Assembly (NCBI RefSeq): GCF_000523235.1
Contig: NZ_CP006850.1
Coordinates: forward strand, 3,038,001-3,102,000
Source of the DNA: Nocardia nova SH22a
GTDB lineage: Bacteria > Actinomycetota > Actinomycetes > Mycobacteriales > Mycobacteriaceae
Reading direction: 5' to 3'
Length of the DNA stretch: 64,000 bases
Below, piece by piece: positions 8,679-17,625 of the stretch. The first letter of the stretch is position 1. Every line of letters begins with the position of its first letter. The position numbers and the translations under genes are program-made. The notes under the pieces were generated by a model. It saw nothing but the letters and a program-made list of their open reading frames with translations, was not told where the DNA came from and made no database searches.

Positions 8679-8973
8679 GGCGGCAGCGGCGGGGATGAAC
8701 CTCGGGTCGAGGACTACGCGCGTCAGGCGATTCGTCGGACTCGAGGCGGCGCGCGTCGCGTCATCGATGTGAACGGCTCGACGGTTCCCGCGATTATCGG
8801 CAACGGGTGCTCTCGGCTGGGAGCGCAAGTGGCGGCGATAGACCTGTCCGGCGACGGCCGTGCTCCTGCGGCGGCCGGGCAGTCGGGCAGCGCTCGTCGG
8901 AAGCGCCTGTTCGATGCGCATTCGGCCCGACGTAGCGTACGCCGGGCCGAATCAGCCGCAGGGAGTGCGGAAT
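8679..8973. other. Intergenic stretch without a recognised gene
   Basis: About 295 nt between the GntR/FCD gene and the end of the alcohol dehydrogenase gene, both minus strand. It must hold the promoter of the regulator near the AT-rich site. No other recognisable gene, strong hairpin or repeat was seen. Confidence 0.5.
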
Positions 8974-10038
8974 TCAGAGCCGCACGATCATCTTGACCTG
9001 TGAGTCCTTGTCCTTCTCCAGGTACTTCAGCCCGCCTTCGACGAAGTCGTCGGCCTGGATCCGGGCGGTGATGAAGGGCTTGAGGTTGATCTTGCCGTCG
9101 CGCACCAGCTCGATGACGGCGGCGTGGTCGCCGGCATAGCCGACCGACCCCTGGATCGAGATCTCCTTGAAGACCAGCTTGACCATGTCGATCTGCGGCT
9201 TGCTCGGATAGATGCCGATCATCTCCAGGATGCCGCCGACCTTGAGCACATCCATCAGCTGATCCAGCACGACCTCGACACCGGCGCAGTCGAATGCGAC
9301 GTCCGCGCCGTTGCCGCCGGTGATCTCGGCGACCTTGTCCTGCAGCGACTCCTCGAGCGGGTTGACCACGTAATCGGCGACGCCGGTGGCGATGGCGGTC
9401 TGGCGCCGGATCGCGGAGATCTCGCTGACGATGGTCGTGGCTCCCACGCCCTTCAGTGCCGCGGCCGCCAGCACCCCGACCGGCCCGGCGCCGCCGACGA
9501 CGGCGATGTCACCGGCCTTGGCGCCGGACTGCCGCACCCCGTGGTAGGCCACGCACAGCGGCTCGATCAGCGCGGCCTCGTCGAGAGGAACATCGCCGAC
9601 CGGGTGTACGCGGTCGGCCGCGACGACGACGTGTTCGGACAGCCCGCCGCCGCCTCCGGAGATCCCGAGGCAGGCCATCGTCTCGCAGTCGTTGTACCGG
9701 CCCGAGCGGCAGGCCGGACAGTGACCGCAGGTGACCAGCGGTTCCACGACCACGCTCTCGCCGACGACGAAGCCGGTGACGCCCTCGCCGATCCGCTCGA
9801 CCACGCCGGAGAACTCGTGGCCCATGATGATGGGCAGGGTCTCACCGGTCAGGGGATGGGCCTCGGTCGTGCTCGGCGGGGCGGGCGGAATCGGGCCTTC
9901 GAAGTAGAGGTGCAGGTCCGACCCGCACAGGCCGGTCCAGGCGGGGGCGACCATCACCGTCCCCGGTCGCAGCTCGGGTTCGGGCACCCCGTCCTCGAAG
10001 CGGACGTCGCCCTTGCCGTAGTAGCGCACAGCTTTCAC
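8974..10038 (-). CDS. Zinc-dependent alcohol dehydrogenase, 2,3-butanediol dehydrogenase-like
   Basis: Medium-chain dehydrogenase of 354 residues that interconverts a secondary alcohol or diol and its ketone with NAD(H). The catalytic zinc site is visible as GLCGSD near the N-terminus and GHEFSGVVERIGEGV. The structural zinc lobe has four cysteines in CGHCPACRSGRYNDC. The Rossmann fold has VVGGAGPVGVLAA. ATG follows GGAGAGA. It is transcribed divergently from the aldehyde dehydrogenase at 10159 with an AT-rich double palindrome between them. The pair could oxidise alcohol to ketone and aldehyde to acid in one pathway. Confidence 0.92.
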   Translation of the reverse strand: MKAVRYYGKGDVRFEDGVPEPELRPGTVMVAPAWTGLCGSDLHLYFEGPIPPAPPSTTEAHPLTGETLPIIMGHEFSGVVERIGEGVTGFVVGESVVVEPLVTCGHCPACRSGRYNDCETMACLGISGGGGGLSEHVVVAADRVHPVGDVPLDEAALIEPLCVAYHGVRQSGAKAGDIAVVGGAGPVGVLAAAALKGVGATTIVSEISAIRRQTAIATGVADYVVNPLEESLQDKVAEITGGNGADVAFDCAGVEVVLDQLMDVLKVGGILEMIGIYPSKPQIDMVKLVFKEISIQGSVGYAGDHAAVIELVRDGKINLKPFITARIQADDFVEGGLKYLEKDKDSQVKMIVRL

Positions 10039-10073
10039 TGATTCTCTCCTCCGAAAAGCTTGAAATGCATCAC

Positions 10074-10100
10074 ACTAAATATATTATGCGTTACGCATAG
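10074..10100. promoter_or_regulatory. Double palindrome (type A) between divergent dehydrogenase genes
   Basis: CTAAATATATTATGC (10075-10089) is a type A half-palindrome and overlaps a perfect ATGCGT-T-ACGCAT (10086-10098). It lies 36 nt upstream of the alcohol dehydrogenase and 59 nt upstream of the aldehyde dehydrogenase, so it could control both directions. Confidence 0.6.
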
Positions 10101-10158
10101 CTAGTTTCTAGTGCTCCGCCGGATGATTTCTCCGGGCGGGCTGAAGGAGGCGACCACG

Positions 10159-11589
10159 GTGGTCACCGAACAAGACGGCCATTTCATCGGCGGGCAGTCG
10201 GCGCGCTCACACTCGTCGGCGCGCATTCCGGTGGTGAATCCCGCGACCGAGGAGACCTTCGCGACCATCGCCGACGGTGACGCCGCCGACGTCGACGCGG
10301 CGGTGCGGGCGGCCGAGGCGGCCGGAGGCGACTGGGCGGCGCTCCCGCCCGCCGAGCGGGCCGAACATCTGCGGCGCCTGGCCGACGAATTCGAACGCCG
10401 CATCGATGAGATGGCGGAACTGGTCACCCGCCAGAACGGCACGCCGATCAGCATCTCCCGCGCCATGCAGGGCCAGGTGCCGCTGAACTACCGGTACTTC
10501 GCGTCGCTGGCCGACACCATGGTGGTGGAGCGGCAACAGCAGACCTCGGTGGGCGACGCGGTCGTGCGGCGCGAACCGATGGGTGTGGTCGCCGCGATCA
10601 CGCCGTGGAACGGCCCGCAACCGCTGATCGCCTGGAAACTCGGCCCGGCGCTGGCAGCGGGCTGCACCTCGGTGATCAAACCGGCGGCCGAAACCTCGCT
10701 CGACGCACTGCTTTTCGCCGAGATCGTCACCGCGGCCGGACTGCCGCCGGGAACGGTCAACATCGTGACCGGCGGGCGGGGGACCGGCGCCGCGCTCGTC
10801 GAGCATCCGCTCGTGCGCAAGGTCGCCTTCACCGGGTCCACCGTGGCCGGTAAGGCGATCGCCGCCGCCTGCGGTCGCGATCTCAAGCGCTACACCCTCG
10901 AACTCGGCGGCAAGTCGGCGGCCATCCTGCTCGACGATGTCGACCTGCGGGCGTTCGCGCCCTTCGTCGCGTCCGCGTGCACGCCCAACACCGGACAGAC
11001 CTGCCGGGCGCTCACCCGCGTGCTGGCGCCGCGGTCGCGATACGACGAGGTGGTCGACGCGATCACCGCGACCCTCACCGCGCTGCCGCTGGGTGATCCG
11101 ATGGATCCGGCCACCTTCTTCGGCCCGCTGGTGTCGAGCGCCCAGCGCGACCGCGTCGAGTCCTATCTCGACATCGGCCGCGGGGAAGGCGCGAAAGCTG
11201 TTGTGGGAGGCGGTCGTCCGACCGCATTCCCGCGCGGGTACTACGTCGAGCCCACGGTGTTCCGCGATGTCACCAACGATATGCGGATCGCCCGGGAGGA
11301 GATCTTCGGCCCGGTCGTGGTCGTGATCGGCTACGAGGGGGAGGACGAGGCCGTCGCCATCGCCAACGATTCCGATTACGGACTGGGCGGCGGCGTGTTC
11401 TCGCCGGACCGCGAGCGTGCCACCGCGGTGGCGAGGCGCGTGAGTACCGGCACGATCGGCGTGAACAGCGCGTCGTTCCCGATGGAAGCGCCGTTCGGCG
11501 GCATCAAGAACAGCGGCGTCGGCCGCGAACTGGGGCCCGGCAGCGTCGATTCCTACGTCGAGTTCAAGACGATCTTCCGCAGCGTCTGA
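10159..11589 (+). CDS. NAD(P)-dependent aldehyde dehydrogenase
   Basis: Aldehyde dehydrogenase of 476 residues. Visible features are the PWNGPQPL cofactor segment, FTGSTVAGK, the glutamate of LELGGKSA (about residue 248) and the catalytic cysteine in GQTCRA (about 282). An upstream ATG at 10111 is in frame, but AAGGAGG at 10144-10150 is spaced correctly for the GTG at 10159 and the conserved protein begins there (HFIGGQS), so I choose GTG. It is divergent from the zinc alcohol dehydrogenase across a shared operator-like region. The substrate is unknown. Confidence 0.92.
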   Translation: MVTEQDGHFIGGQSARSHSSARIPVVNPATEETFATIADGDAADVDAAVRAAEAAGGDWAALPPAERAEHLRRLADEFERRIDEMAELVTRQNGTPISISRAMQGQVPLNYRYFASLADTMVVERQQQTSVGDAVVRREPMGVVAAITPWNGPQPLIAWKLGPALAAGCTSVIKPAAETSLDALLFAEIVTAAGLPPGTVNIVTGGRGTGAALVEHPLVRKVAFTGSTVAGKAIAAACGRDLKRYTLELGGKSAAILLDDVDLRAFAPFVASACTPNTGQTCRALTRVLAPRSRYDEVVDAITATLTALPLGDPMDPATFFGPLVSSAQRDRVESYLDIGRGEGAKAVVGGGRPTAFPRGYYVEPTVFRDVTNDMRIAREEIFGPVVVVIGYEGEDEAVAIANDSDYGLGGGVFSPDRERATAVARRVSTGTIGVNSASFPMEAPFGGIKNSGVGRELGPGSVDSYVEFKTIFRSV

Positions 11590-11770
11590 TCCCACTCCTC
11601 CGGAAAGGATGGACACCTCCACCCCCTGAAGTCGATCGAACAGATCAGGCAAGTGGCGCAAGCCGATTCGGCCGACATCTGGGTGATGCACGATCCGACT
11701 GCGCGAAATCCGGAACCGCCGCCGGGTACGCCTGAGCGGCCGACTCGAAGATTCACGGAAGGAAATTTCA

Positions 11771-12127
11771 GTGACCAAATTTCACTACGTCGTGCTCACG
11801 AATCCGGTGACGGGGCGAGAGGACGAGTTCAACGACTGGTATTCGAACACGCACGTGCACGATGTGCTCCGCGTGCCGGGTTTCGTTGCGGCGCAACGTT
11901 TCGAACTGGCCGGGGCCGCCCAGCGAGCCGAGCCGCCCTACCCGTGGAGCTACCTCGCGTTGTACGAGATCGAAACCGACGACCTCCCGTCGGTGATGGA
12001 CGATCTCGCCCGGCGCTACAACACCGATGACATGGTGATCAGCGAATCGATGCACCCCGAACGCCTCGGTTTGATCTACGAGGCGATCACCGACCGCCAC
12101 GAGGCGCCGGCCCAGGCGAAGTCCTGA
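11771..12127 (+). CDS. Small dimeric alpha-beta barrel (EthD/DUF4286-like) protein
   Basis: Protein of 118 residues with a GTG start after GGAAGGA. The pattern FNDWYSNTHVHDVLRVPGFVAAQRF is the hallmark of the EthD-type half-barrel, where W/Y-x-x-H and P-G-F residues line a small pocket. A tandem version of the same fold occurs at 47366-48097 in the second hydantoinase operon. EthD-like proteins accompany P450 or ring-oxidation systems, but no reaction is fixed for this subgroup. It follows the aldehyde dehydrogenase by 181 nt and is followed by a hairpin terminator. Confidence 0.78.
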   Translation: MTKFHYVVLTNPVTGREDEFNDWYSNTHVHDVLRVPGFVAAQRFELAGAAQRAEPPYPWSYLALYEIETDDLPSVMDDLARRYNTDDMVISESMHPERLGLIYEAITDRHEAPAQAKS

Positions 12128-12190
12128 TCTACGCGTTCCCGCCGATAGTGCGAATCTTCCGTGGTGTCGGCGCTGCCGGATAAGCACAGT

Positions 12191-12228
12191 GAAACGGCCG
12201 CACCGGATACACGCGCTGCGGCCGTTTC
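12191..12228 (+). terminator. Stem-loop terminator after EthD-like gene
   Basis: Perfect 11-bp arms GAAACGGCCGC / GCGGCCGTTTC with a 16-nt loop, 64 nt after the stop codon. Confidence 0.65.
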
Positions 12229-12506
12229 GCAGTGTTCACGTGCCGGTCGAAGGGGAATGGCGCGACGAATATTCCTGCCGCTCCGGAGGTCTCGACCCTT
12301 CACCCGACCGGCTCGACACCGTTACCTTCGATGACAGTCCGGAGTCGCCGCTGCCCACTCTGCACGGCGGCGGAGGCGATGGCGCGAGTGGGCTGTCGCA
12401 TCGGACAACGCTCGCACCACCCATGCGGTTCGAGCCGCCGAGGCCGAGCAACTCGATGACACCGACTTCGCGTTCGGAGCGTATGGGGGCGAGGGCGTCG
12501 GTGTGC
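12229..12506. other. Intergenic stretch without a recognised gene
   Basis: Together with the preceding terminator this makes a 379-nt gene-free gap between convergent genes. Open frames here have no convincing start or similarity. Confidence 0.5.
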
Positions 12507-13670
12507 TCAGTGTGCGTCGCCGGGGAGCTGGGCGATCGCCTCCTGCTCGCTCAGGGCGGAGATCTCCTCGGAGCTGAAACCCCAGTCGCGCAAGACCTTT
12601 TCGGTGTGTTCACCGGGTTCGGCGGCCGGGCCCTGGATGCGGCCGGGGGTGCGGTCGAAGCGCGGCGCCGGGGCCGACTGCAGGATTCCGTCGTGCGGGA
12701 CGAATACGTCGCGGGACACGTTGTGCTCGTGGTGCAGGGCCTCATCGAGGGTCAGGACGGGGGAGAAGCAGGTGTCGAGCGACTGCAGCAGCTCGACCCA
12801 TTCCGCGCGGGTGCGGGTGCGGAAGATCTCGGCGAAGCGCGCCCGGGTGGCGGGCCAGCAGGCTTGATCGTGCTGCGCCGGAAGGTCCTCGAGCGACAAC
12901 CCCAGTGCTTCGACCAGAACCCGGTAGAAGCGAGATTCGTTGGCCGCCACCGCGACCCAGTGTCCGTCGGAGGTTTCGTAGGCGCCGTAGAAGGGGGCGC
13001 CGCCGTCGTGCCGGTTCGATTCGCGGGTCTCGGTCCATTCGCCGATCTGCCGTAATCCGTGCACCATCGAGCCGATCAGGGCCGCCCCGTCGAGCATCGC
13101 CGCATCGACGACCTGACCGTTCCCGGAACGCTGCGCCTCCACGTATCCGCAGATCACGCCGAAGGCCAGCAGCAGCCCGCCGCCGCCGAAATCGCCGACC
13201 AGATTGAGCGGCGGCATCGGCTTCTCCTTCGGGCCGATCGTGTGCAGCAGGCCCGACAGCGCCAGATAGTTGATGTCGTGACCCGGCACCTGGGCCATCG
13301 GCCCGTCCTGCCCCCAGCCGGTGATGCGCCCGTACACCAGCCGGGGATTGCGGGCCCGGCAGTGCTCGGGACCGATGCCGAGCCGTTCGGCGACACCGGG
13401 ACGGAAGCCTTCGATGAGGATGTCGGCCTGTTGCGCCAGCCGCAGCACGATGCCGGGGCCGTCGGGCTGTTTCAGATCGACCGCGATCGAGCGGCGGCCG
13501 CGGCGGTTGACGAAATCGATCGGACGGTGGCCGGGCCGGTGATTGCGGACGTCGTCCACCCGGTCCACGCGGATGACCTCGGCGCCCATATCGCTGAGCA
13601 TCATCGCGCACCACGGGCCCGGCCCGATCGACCCGACCTCGACGACCTTCACTCCTTCGAGCGGACCCAT
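12507..13670 (-). CDS. Alpha-methylacyl-CoA racemase-like protein (CaiB/BaiF family)
   Basis: Class III CoA-transferase fold protein of 387 residues. The segment PGHDINYLALSGLLH and the downstream NLVGDFGGGG carry the histidine and aspartate that act as the acid-base pair in alpha-methylacyl-CoA racemases such as mycobacterial Mcr. It is therefore more likely to epimerise a 2-methyl-branched acyl-CoA than to transfer CoA. The open frame extends upstream to 13811, but AAAGGAA precedes the ATG at 13670, where homologous proteins begin (MGPLEGVKVVEVG). It is divergent from the ADP-forming ligase across a type A site. A second such protein starts at 63441. Confidence 0.88.
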   Translation of the reverse strand: MGPLEGVKVVEVGSIGPGPWCAMMLSDMGAEVIRVDRVDDVRNHRPGHRPIDFVNRRGRRSIAVDLKQPDGPGIVLRLAQQADILIEGFRPGVAERLGIGPEHCRARNPRLVYGRITGWGQDGPMAQVPGHDINYLALSGLLHTIGPKEKPMPPLNLVGDFGGGGLLLAFGVICGYVEAQRSGNGQVVDAAMLDGAALIGSMVHGLRQIGEWTETRESNRHDGGAPFYGAYETSDGHWVAVAANESRFYRVLVEALGLSLEDLPAQHDQACWPATRARFAEIFRTRTRAEWVELLQSLDTCFSPVLTLDEALHHEHNVSRDVFVPHDGILQSAPAPRFDRTPGRIQGPAAEPGEHTEKVLRDWGFSSEEISALSEQEAIAQLPGDAH

Positions 13671-13800
13671 TGCTGTTCCTTTCGTTCGATCCGGAGCTCC
13701 GCCACCGGCCTGGATGCCTCGCATCCGATCGTGGCAGCGGCCCCGGCGCGGATCGCGCGTGCCTCGTCGCCCACGCTGTTGATCCCATGCCACCTGTGAA

Positions 13801-13821
13801 GCATAATGCATAATGTATAAG
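13801..13821. promoter_or_regulatory. Type A operator-like site in divergent racemase / ligase region
   Basis: GCATAATGCATAATGTATAA, with three overlapping ATAATG/TATAA half-sites. It sits between a minus-strand racemase gene (start 13670) and a plus-strand ADP-forming acyl-CoA ligase gene (start 13939). Confidence 0.6.
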
Positions 13822-13938
13822 ATGTGACCGCGCGCACGTCGAGACTGCGCGACATCGGAGCCGAACGTGGCGACATGCTCCGGATCACGGGGCTATACAT
13901 GACCTGGGTGCACGCGCCCGGATGTTCGAGGAGATTTC

Positions 13939-15996
13939 ATGCTGGTTGAACACGACGACCTGGCGGCTTGCTTCGAGGCGGCGGGTATTCCGGTCACGCG
14001 CGAACGTCTGGCCGGCGATGTGGACGCGGCCGTGGCGGCCGCGGCGGAATTCGGCGTGCCCGTCGTGCTCAAACTGATCAGCCCCGCGCTGGTGCACAAG
14101 TCCGACGTCGGTGCGGTGATCCTCGGCGTCCGCGGAGCCGACGCCGCGCGGGAGGCGGCACAGCGACTGGCTTCGCTGGCGGTCGAACTGGAGCTGGACA
14201 CGGCCGGGTGGCGGATCCTGGTGCAGGAAATGGTCGAATCGACCACCCTCGAGATCTTCGTCGGACTCAAACTGGACGAAACCTTCGGCCATGTCGTGGT
14301 CGTCGGCGCGGGCGGCCGGTTCGTGGAACTGCTGCCCGACCGTGCGCTGGCCCGGTGTCCCGTGTCCGCCGACGATGCGGCCGGGATGCTGCGGTCCACG
14401 CCGCTCGGCAAGGCGCTGGGCGGGTATCGCGGTCAGCGGGACATGATCGGTGAGGTGGCCGAGGTCGTGGCCGCGACATCGCGGCTGCCGCAGATCCGCC
14501 CGGATCTCGTCGAACTGGACCTGAACCCGCTCGTCATCACCGATCGTGGCCCGGTCGTGGTGGATGCGCGCATGGCCGTCGCGGAGCACGCCACCGCCGC
14601 CGGTGACGACGGCTCCGCGCACATCTGGGACCTGACGCCGATGCTGGATCCGGAGTCCGTGCTCGTGGTCGGCGCGAGCGCCAGCGGTGCGGTGCTGCCC
14701 GGTAACCGGGTCCTGACCTATCTGCGCGAACACGGCTACGCCGGTCGGGTCCTGGTGGCGCACCCCACGGCGACCGAGATCGACGGTTATCCGACAGTGC
14801 CGAAGATCGCCGATATCCCCAGCGGCACAGTCGATCTGGTGTGCATCGCGGTTCCGGCTGCGGGATGCGCCGAGGTGGTCGAGCAGTGCGGGGCGATCGG
14901 CGTCCCGGCCGCCGTCGTGCTCAGTTCCGGTTTCTCCGAGATCGGCGCCGACGAACTCGAACGGGATCTGGTCGAGGCGGCGCGGCGGCACGGGATCGCG
15001 CTGTGCGGGCCCAACACCGTCGGCATCATGAGCCCGGACAAGCATGTGCAGGTGTGCTTCAGCCAGGCGCAATCGATGCACGATCTGCCGTCCGGCAGCG
15101 TCGCACTGGTCGCGCAGAGCGGCGCCCTCGGCGGCAGCCTCGCCTCGCAGGCGTGGGAGCGCGGCATCGGCATCAGCCGTTTCCTGAGTGTCGGCAACCA
15201 GGCGATGCTGGGGATCAGCGACTACCTGAACTATCTGGCCACCGACGACGCCACCGAGACCATCGGGGTGGTGCTGGAGGGGGTCAGCGACGGCGGTGCT
15301 CTGCTGGCGGCGATCGAACGGGTGCGCGCGGCCGGTAAGCGCGTGCTGATTCTCAAGGTGGGCCGCACCGAAGTCGGCGCCCGGGCCGTGCAGTCGCACA
15401 CCGGCAGCGTCGCGGGCGACTACACCGTCTACCGCGCGGTGCTCGAGCGCAGCGGCGCGGTTCCGGTCGACAGCATCACCGAACTGCTGGACGGCCTGGC
15501 CCTGGGCAACGCCACCAGCGGACTGCCCGACGGCGCCCGCGTCGGAATCGTATCCACTTCCGGCGGAGCGTGTTCCATGATCGCCGACCTGTGCGACCAG
15601 TACGGCTTCGAGGTCCCCACCTTCAGCACGGAGCTGCAGGCCCGGCTGGGGGAGGTGCTGCCGAACTTCGCCGCCATCGCCAACCCGGTCGATGTCACCG
15701 GCCGCGTCGCCACCGAACCCGCCATCTACGGCCGCACCCTCGAACTGATGCTCGAGTCCGACGAGATCGACGCCGTCGCGGTGCTCGTCACCACCGTCGC
15801 CGACCCGATGGCCGAGGAGATCGCCACCGAAGTCGCCCGGCAGGTCGCGGCGACCGGCAAACCGGTGATCGTCGCCTGGACCATCGCTCGCGAACTGGCG
15901 GCGGGCGGTCTCGGAATCCTGCGCGCCGCAGGCATTCCCGTGTTCGACGACCCCGCCCGGGCGGTGCACGCGGCGAGCCTGGTGAAGCGTTCCTGA
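13939..15996 (+). CDS. ADP-forming acyl-CoA synthetase, ATP-grasp domain first
   Basis: Makes an acyl-CoA from acid, CoA and ATP with release of ADP and phosphate, via a phosphohistidine. The 685 residues run ATP-grasp (about 1-220, with PVVLKLISPALVHKSDVG), then the CoA-binding Rossmann domain (about 230-350, VLVVGAS), then succinyl-CoA-ligase-like domains with the phosphorylatable histidine in VQSHTGSVAGD. Many single-chain enzymes of this family have the CoA-binding domain first, so the order is permuted. An aromatic or branched acid substrate is possible but not readable. It is divergent from the racemase gene. Confidence 0.9.
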   Translation: MLVEHDDLAACFEAAGIPVTRERLAGDVDAAVAAAAEFGVPVVLKLISPALVHKSDVGAVILGVRGADAAREAAQRLASLAVELELDTAGWRILVQEMVESTTLEIFVGLKLDETFGHVVVVGAGGRFVELLPDRALARCPVSADDAAGMLRSTPLGKALGGYRGQRDMIGEVAEVVAATSRLPQIRPDLVELDLNPLVITDRGPVVVDARMAVAEHATAAGDDGSAHIWDLTPMLDPESVLVVGASASGAVLPGNRVLTYLREHGYAGRVLVAHPTATEIDGYPTVPKIADIPSGTVDLVCIAVPAAGCAEVVEQCGAIGVPAAVVLSSGFSEIGADELERDLVEAARRHGIALCGPNTVGIMSPDKHVQVCFSQAQSMHDLPSGSVALVAQSGALGGSLASQAWERGIGISRFLSVGNQAMLGISDYLNYLATDDATETIGVVLEGVSDGGALLAAIERVRAAGKRVLILKVGRTEVGARAVQSHTGSVAGDYTVYRAVLERSGAVPVDSITELLDGLALGNATSGLPDGARVGIVSTSGGACSMIADLCDQYGFEVPTFSTELQARLGEVLPNFAAIANPVDVTGRVATEPAIYGRTLELMLESDEIDAVAVLVTTVADPMAEEIATEVARQVAATGKPVIVAWTIARELAAGGLGILRAAGIPVFDDPARAVHAASLVKRS

Positions 15997-16005
15997 CGGT
16001 CGCGC

Positions 16006-16038
16006 GCGGCACGGTCGAGTACCAGACGGCCGTGCCGC
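16006..16038 (+). terminator. Stem-loop after ADP-forming ligase
   Basis: GCGGCACGG pairs with CCGTGCCGC (9-bp arms) across a 15-nt loop, starting 10 nt after the stop codon. Confidence 0.55.
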
Positions 16039-16307
16039 CCGCCGGTTGGTGACCCGCCCCCTTGTGGCCCATGCGCGCCGACACTGGTCAACGTTGAAGC
16101 TGGGGTCGGTGCTCGGGGAACTTCATGTTCCCGCTGTCGTCCGGGTGCGAACACTGTGTCGCACCTGGCATCTCCGGCGGTTCGCGGACCGATATCCGTC
16201 TGCGGGACCGCCTGTGGCGGCATGCCCTGCACCGTCTTCCACAGCGGTTCCCGCGTCTCCGATTACGCTGGGGGCGAGGCGATTTCGGAAGCCCCGCCCC
16301 CGGTCAA
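16039..16307. other. Intergenic stretch without a recognised gene
   Basis: Part of a 311-nt gap between convergent genes. Apart from the stem-loop just upstream I see no gene, repeat or operator-like motif. Confidence 0.5.
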
Positions 16308-17108
16308 TCAGCCGAGCGCGCCCCGCAGCAGGCGACCGCCGTCGATGAGGATCTGCGCACCGGTCGTGTACGAGGACAGGTCGGACGCGAGGAACAGGAC
16401 CGCGCGCGCGATATCGTCCGGCAGACCGAGGCGGCCCATCGGGACGGTCGCCTCGAACGCCTCGAGTACGTCCTTGTCCAGCGGGCCCAGGCCCGGCGTC
16501 CGGATGCCGCCGGGTGCGACCGAGTTGACCGTGATGCCGTGCGGGGCCAAGGCCAGGGTCATGGTCTTGAGCAGGCCGTTGACGCCGTGCTTGGACGCGC
16601 TGTAATGACCCAGCAGCAATTGGGTCGGGTTCAGCCCCTCGACCGACGAGACGGTGATGATGCGGCCGCCGCGCCCCTGATCGATCATCTGTTTCGCCGC
16701 GGCCTGCGAGCAGGCCAGCACGCCGATCAGGTTCACATCCAGCGTGCGGCGGGCCTCCTCGATATCGATGTCGAGGAATTCGAACATCTTGTAGACGCCC
16801 GCGTTGTTGATCAAGATGTCGAGGCCGCCGAACTTTTCGACCGCGGCGCCGACCAGCGCCGCGGCGTCGGCGGCCTTGCTCACGTCACCGGCCACCGCGT
16901 GCACGCGATCGGAGTCGAGTTCCGCGGCCGCCGCCTTCGCCGCCGATTCGTCGATATCGGCGATGACGACGTTGGCCCCCGCCTCGTGCAGGCGCTTGAC
17001 GATGCCGAGCCCGATGCCGGCCGCACCCCCGGTCACCAGGGCGGTCTTGCCGCCGAGACTGGTCAGCTCGGCGATCGGAGTCTGTTCGGGATAGGGAAAG
17101 AAGCTCAT
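16308..17108 (-). CDS. Short-chain dehydrogenase/reductase (SDR)
   Basis: Classical SDR of 266 residues, interconverting an alcohol and a ketone with NAD(P)(H). It has TGGAAGIG at the cofactor loop, NNAG, a catalytic serine in VSSVEG and the HYSASK tyrosine/lysine pair, then PGGIRTPG. The acidic IADID after the second strand suggests NAD preference. Immediately upstream lie both a type A AT-rich palindrome and a type B inverted repeat, so both putative regulators could act here. The small hypothetical gene and the SnoaL gene lie upstream on the same strand. Confidence 0.9.
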   Translation of the reverse strand: MSFFPYPEQTPIAELTSLGGKTALVTGGAAGIGLGIVKRLHEAGANVVIADIDESAAKAAAAELDSDRVHAVAGDVSKAADAAALVGAAVEKFGGLDILINNAGVYKMFEFLDIDIEEARRTLDVNLIGVLACSQAAAKQMIDQGRGGRIITVSSVEGLNPTQLLLGHYSASKHGVNGLLKTMTLALAPHGITVNSVAPGGIRTPGLGPLDKDVLEAFEATVPMGRLGLPDDIARAVLFLASDLSSYTTGAQILIDGGRLLRGALG

Positions 17109-17123
17109 GAGAGCAAACTACAG

Positions 17124-17150
17124 TCTATATAGAATATTACGCACTATATT
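17124..17150. promoter_or_regulatory. Type A AT-rich site upstream of SDR gene
   Basis: Contains the perfect 10-bp palindrome TCTATATAGA (17124-17133) followed by GAATATTACGC and ACTATATT. It begins 16 nt upstream of the SDR start. Confidence 0.55.
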
Positions 17151-17153
17151 TCA

Positions 17154-17172
17154 TTGTCCGACTTCTGGACAC
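17154..17172. promoter_or_regulatory. Type B inverted repeat upstream of SDR gene
   Basis: TTGTCC-N7-GGACAC directly next to the type A site, 46 nt upstream of the minus-strand SDR start. Same motif family as at 6638, 18124, 20971 and 23965. Confidence 0.5.
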
Positions 17173-17220
17173 TTTTCACCGAACCCGTGGTCCTCCAGGG
17201 GCGCGGCCCCGAGCGTGTCC

Positions 17221-17481
17221 TCACGCGTCGAGGAACAGTCGTTCGTTCGGCAGACGAGGCAGGGACAGGCGATCCTCGACGGTGTCCTGCATCAATTCGA
17301 TTGCGTACCAGGGCCTGCGCTGCCAGTCGCGGATCAGGTTGCTGGCGGCCGAGGCCGCCGCTGTGTAGTCGAACGCGATGTCGCCCAACCAGATTCGCAG
17401 ATGCACATCGCCGCTCCCGGACGGTTGTATCGGCTCGTCGCGAGTGGCCGTTTCACGCTCGAGAGCGCCGGGTGTGCACAT
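17221..17481 (-). CDS. Small protein of unknown function
   Basis: An 86-residue frame with ATG preceded by GAAGGGA at good spacing. An in-frame ATG exists upstream (17544) but lacks such a site. The second half (IWLGDIAFDYTAAASAASNLIRDW) looks like a genuine folded protein, with an amphipathic helix ending in a tryptophan. No family is recognised. It sits between the SnoaL-like gene (144 nt upstream) and the SDR gene on the same strand, so it may belong to that transcript. Confidence 0.5.
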   Translation of the reverse strand: MCTPGALERETATRDEPIQPSGSGDVHLRIWLGDIAFDYTAAASAASNLIRDWQRRPWYAIELMQDTVEDRLSLPRLPNERLFLDA

Positions 17482-17625
17482 CGAAATCTTCCCTTCGCGG
17501 CCTGGAGTTGCCGTTTCGCGGTGCGGCCGGTGCATCCGCGTCATCGCCGATCGGGCCGCGGTGGGGCCGCGCTCACTGTGCGCGGCCCCACCGATTGCGT
17601 AGTGGCCCTGGTGTTCTCGCTTGCC

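Noticed and set aside
12236..12451. 71-codon minus-strand frame between the EthD-like and racemase genes
   Set aside because: Ser/Pro/Arg-rich composition, no ribosome-binding site, no similarity.
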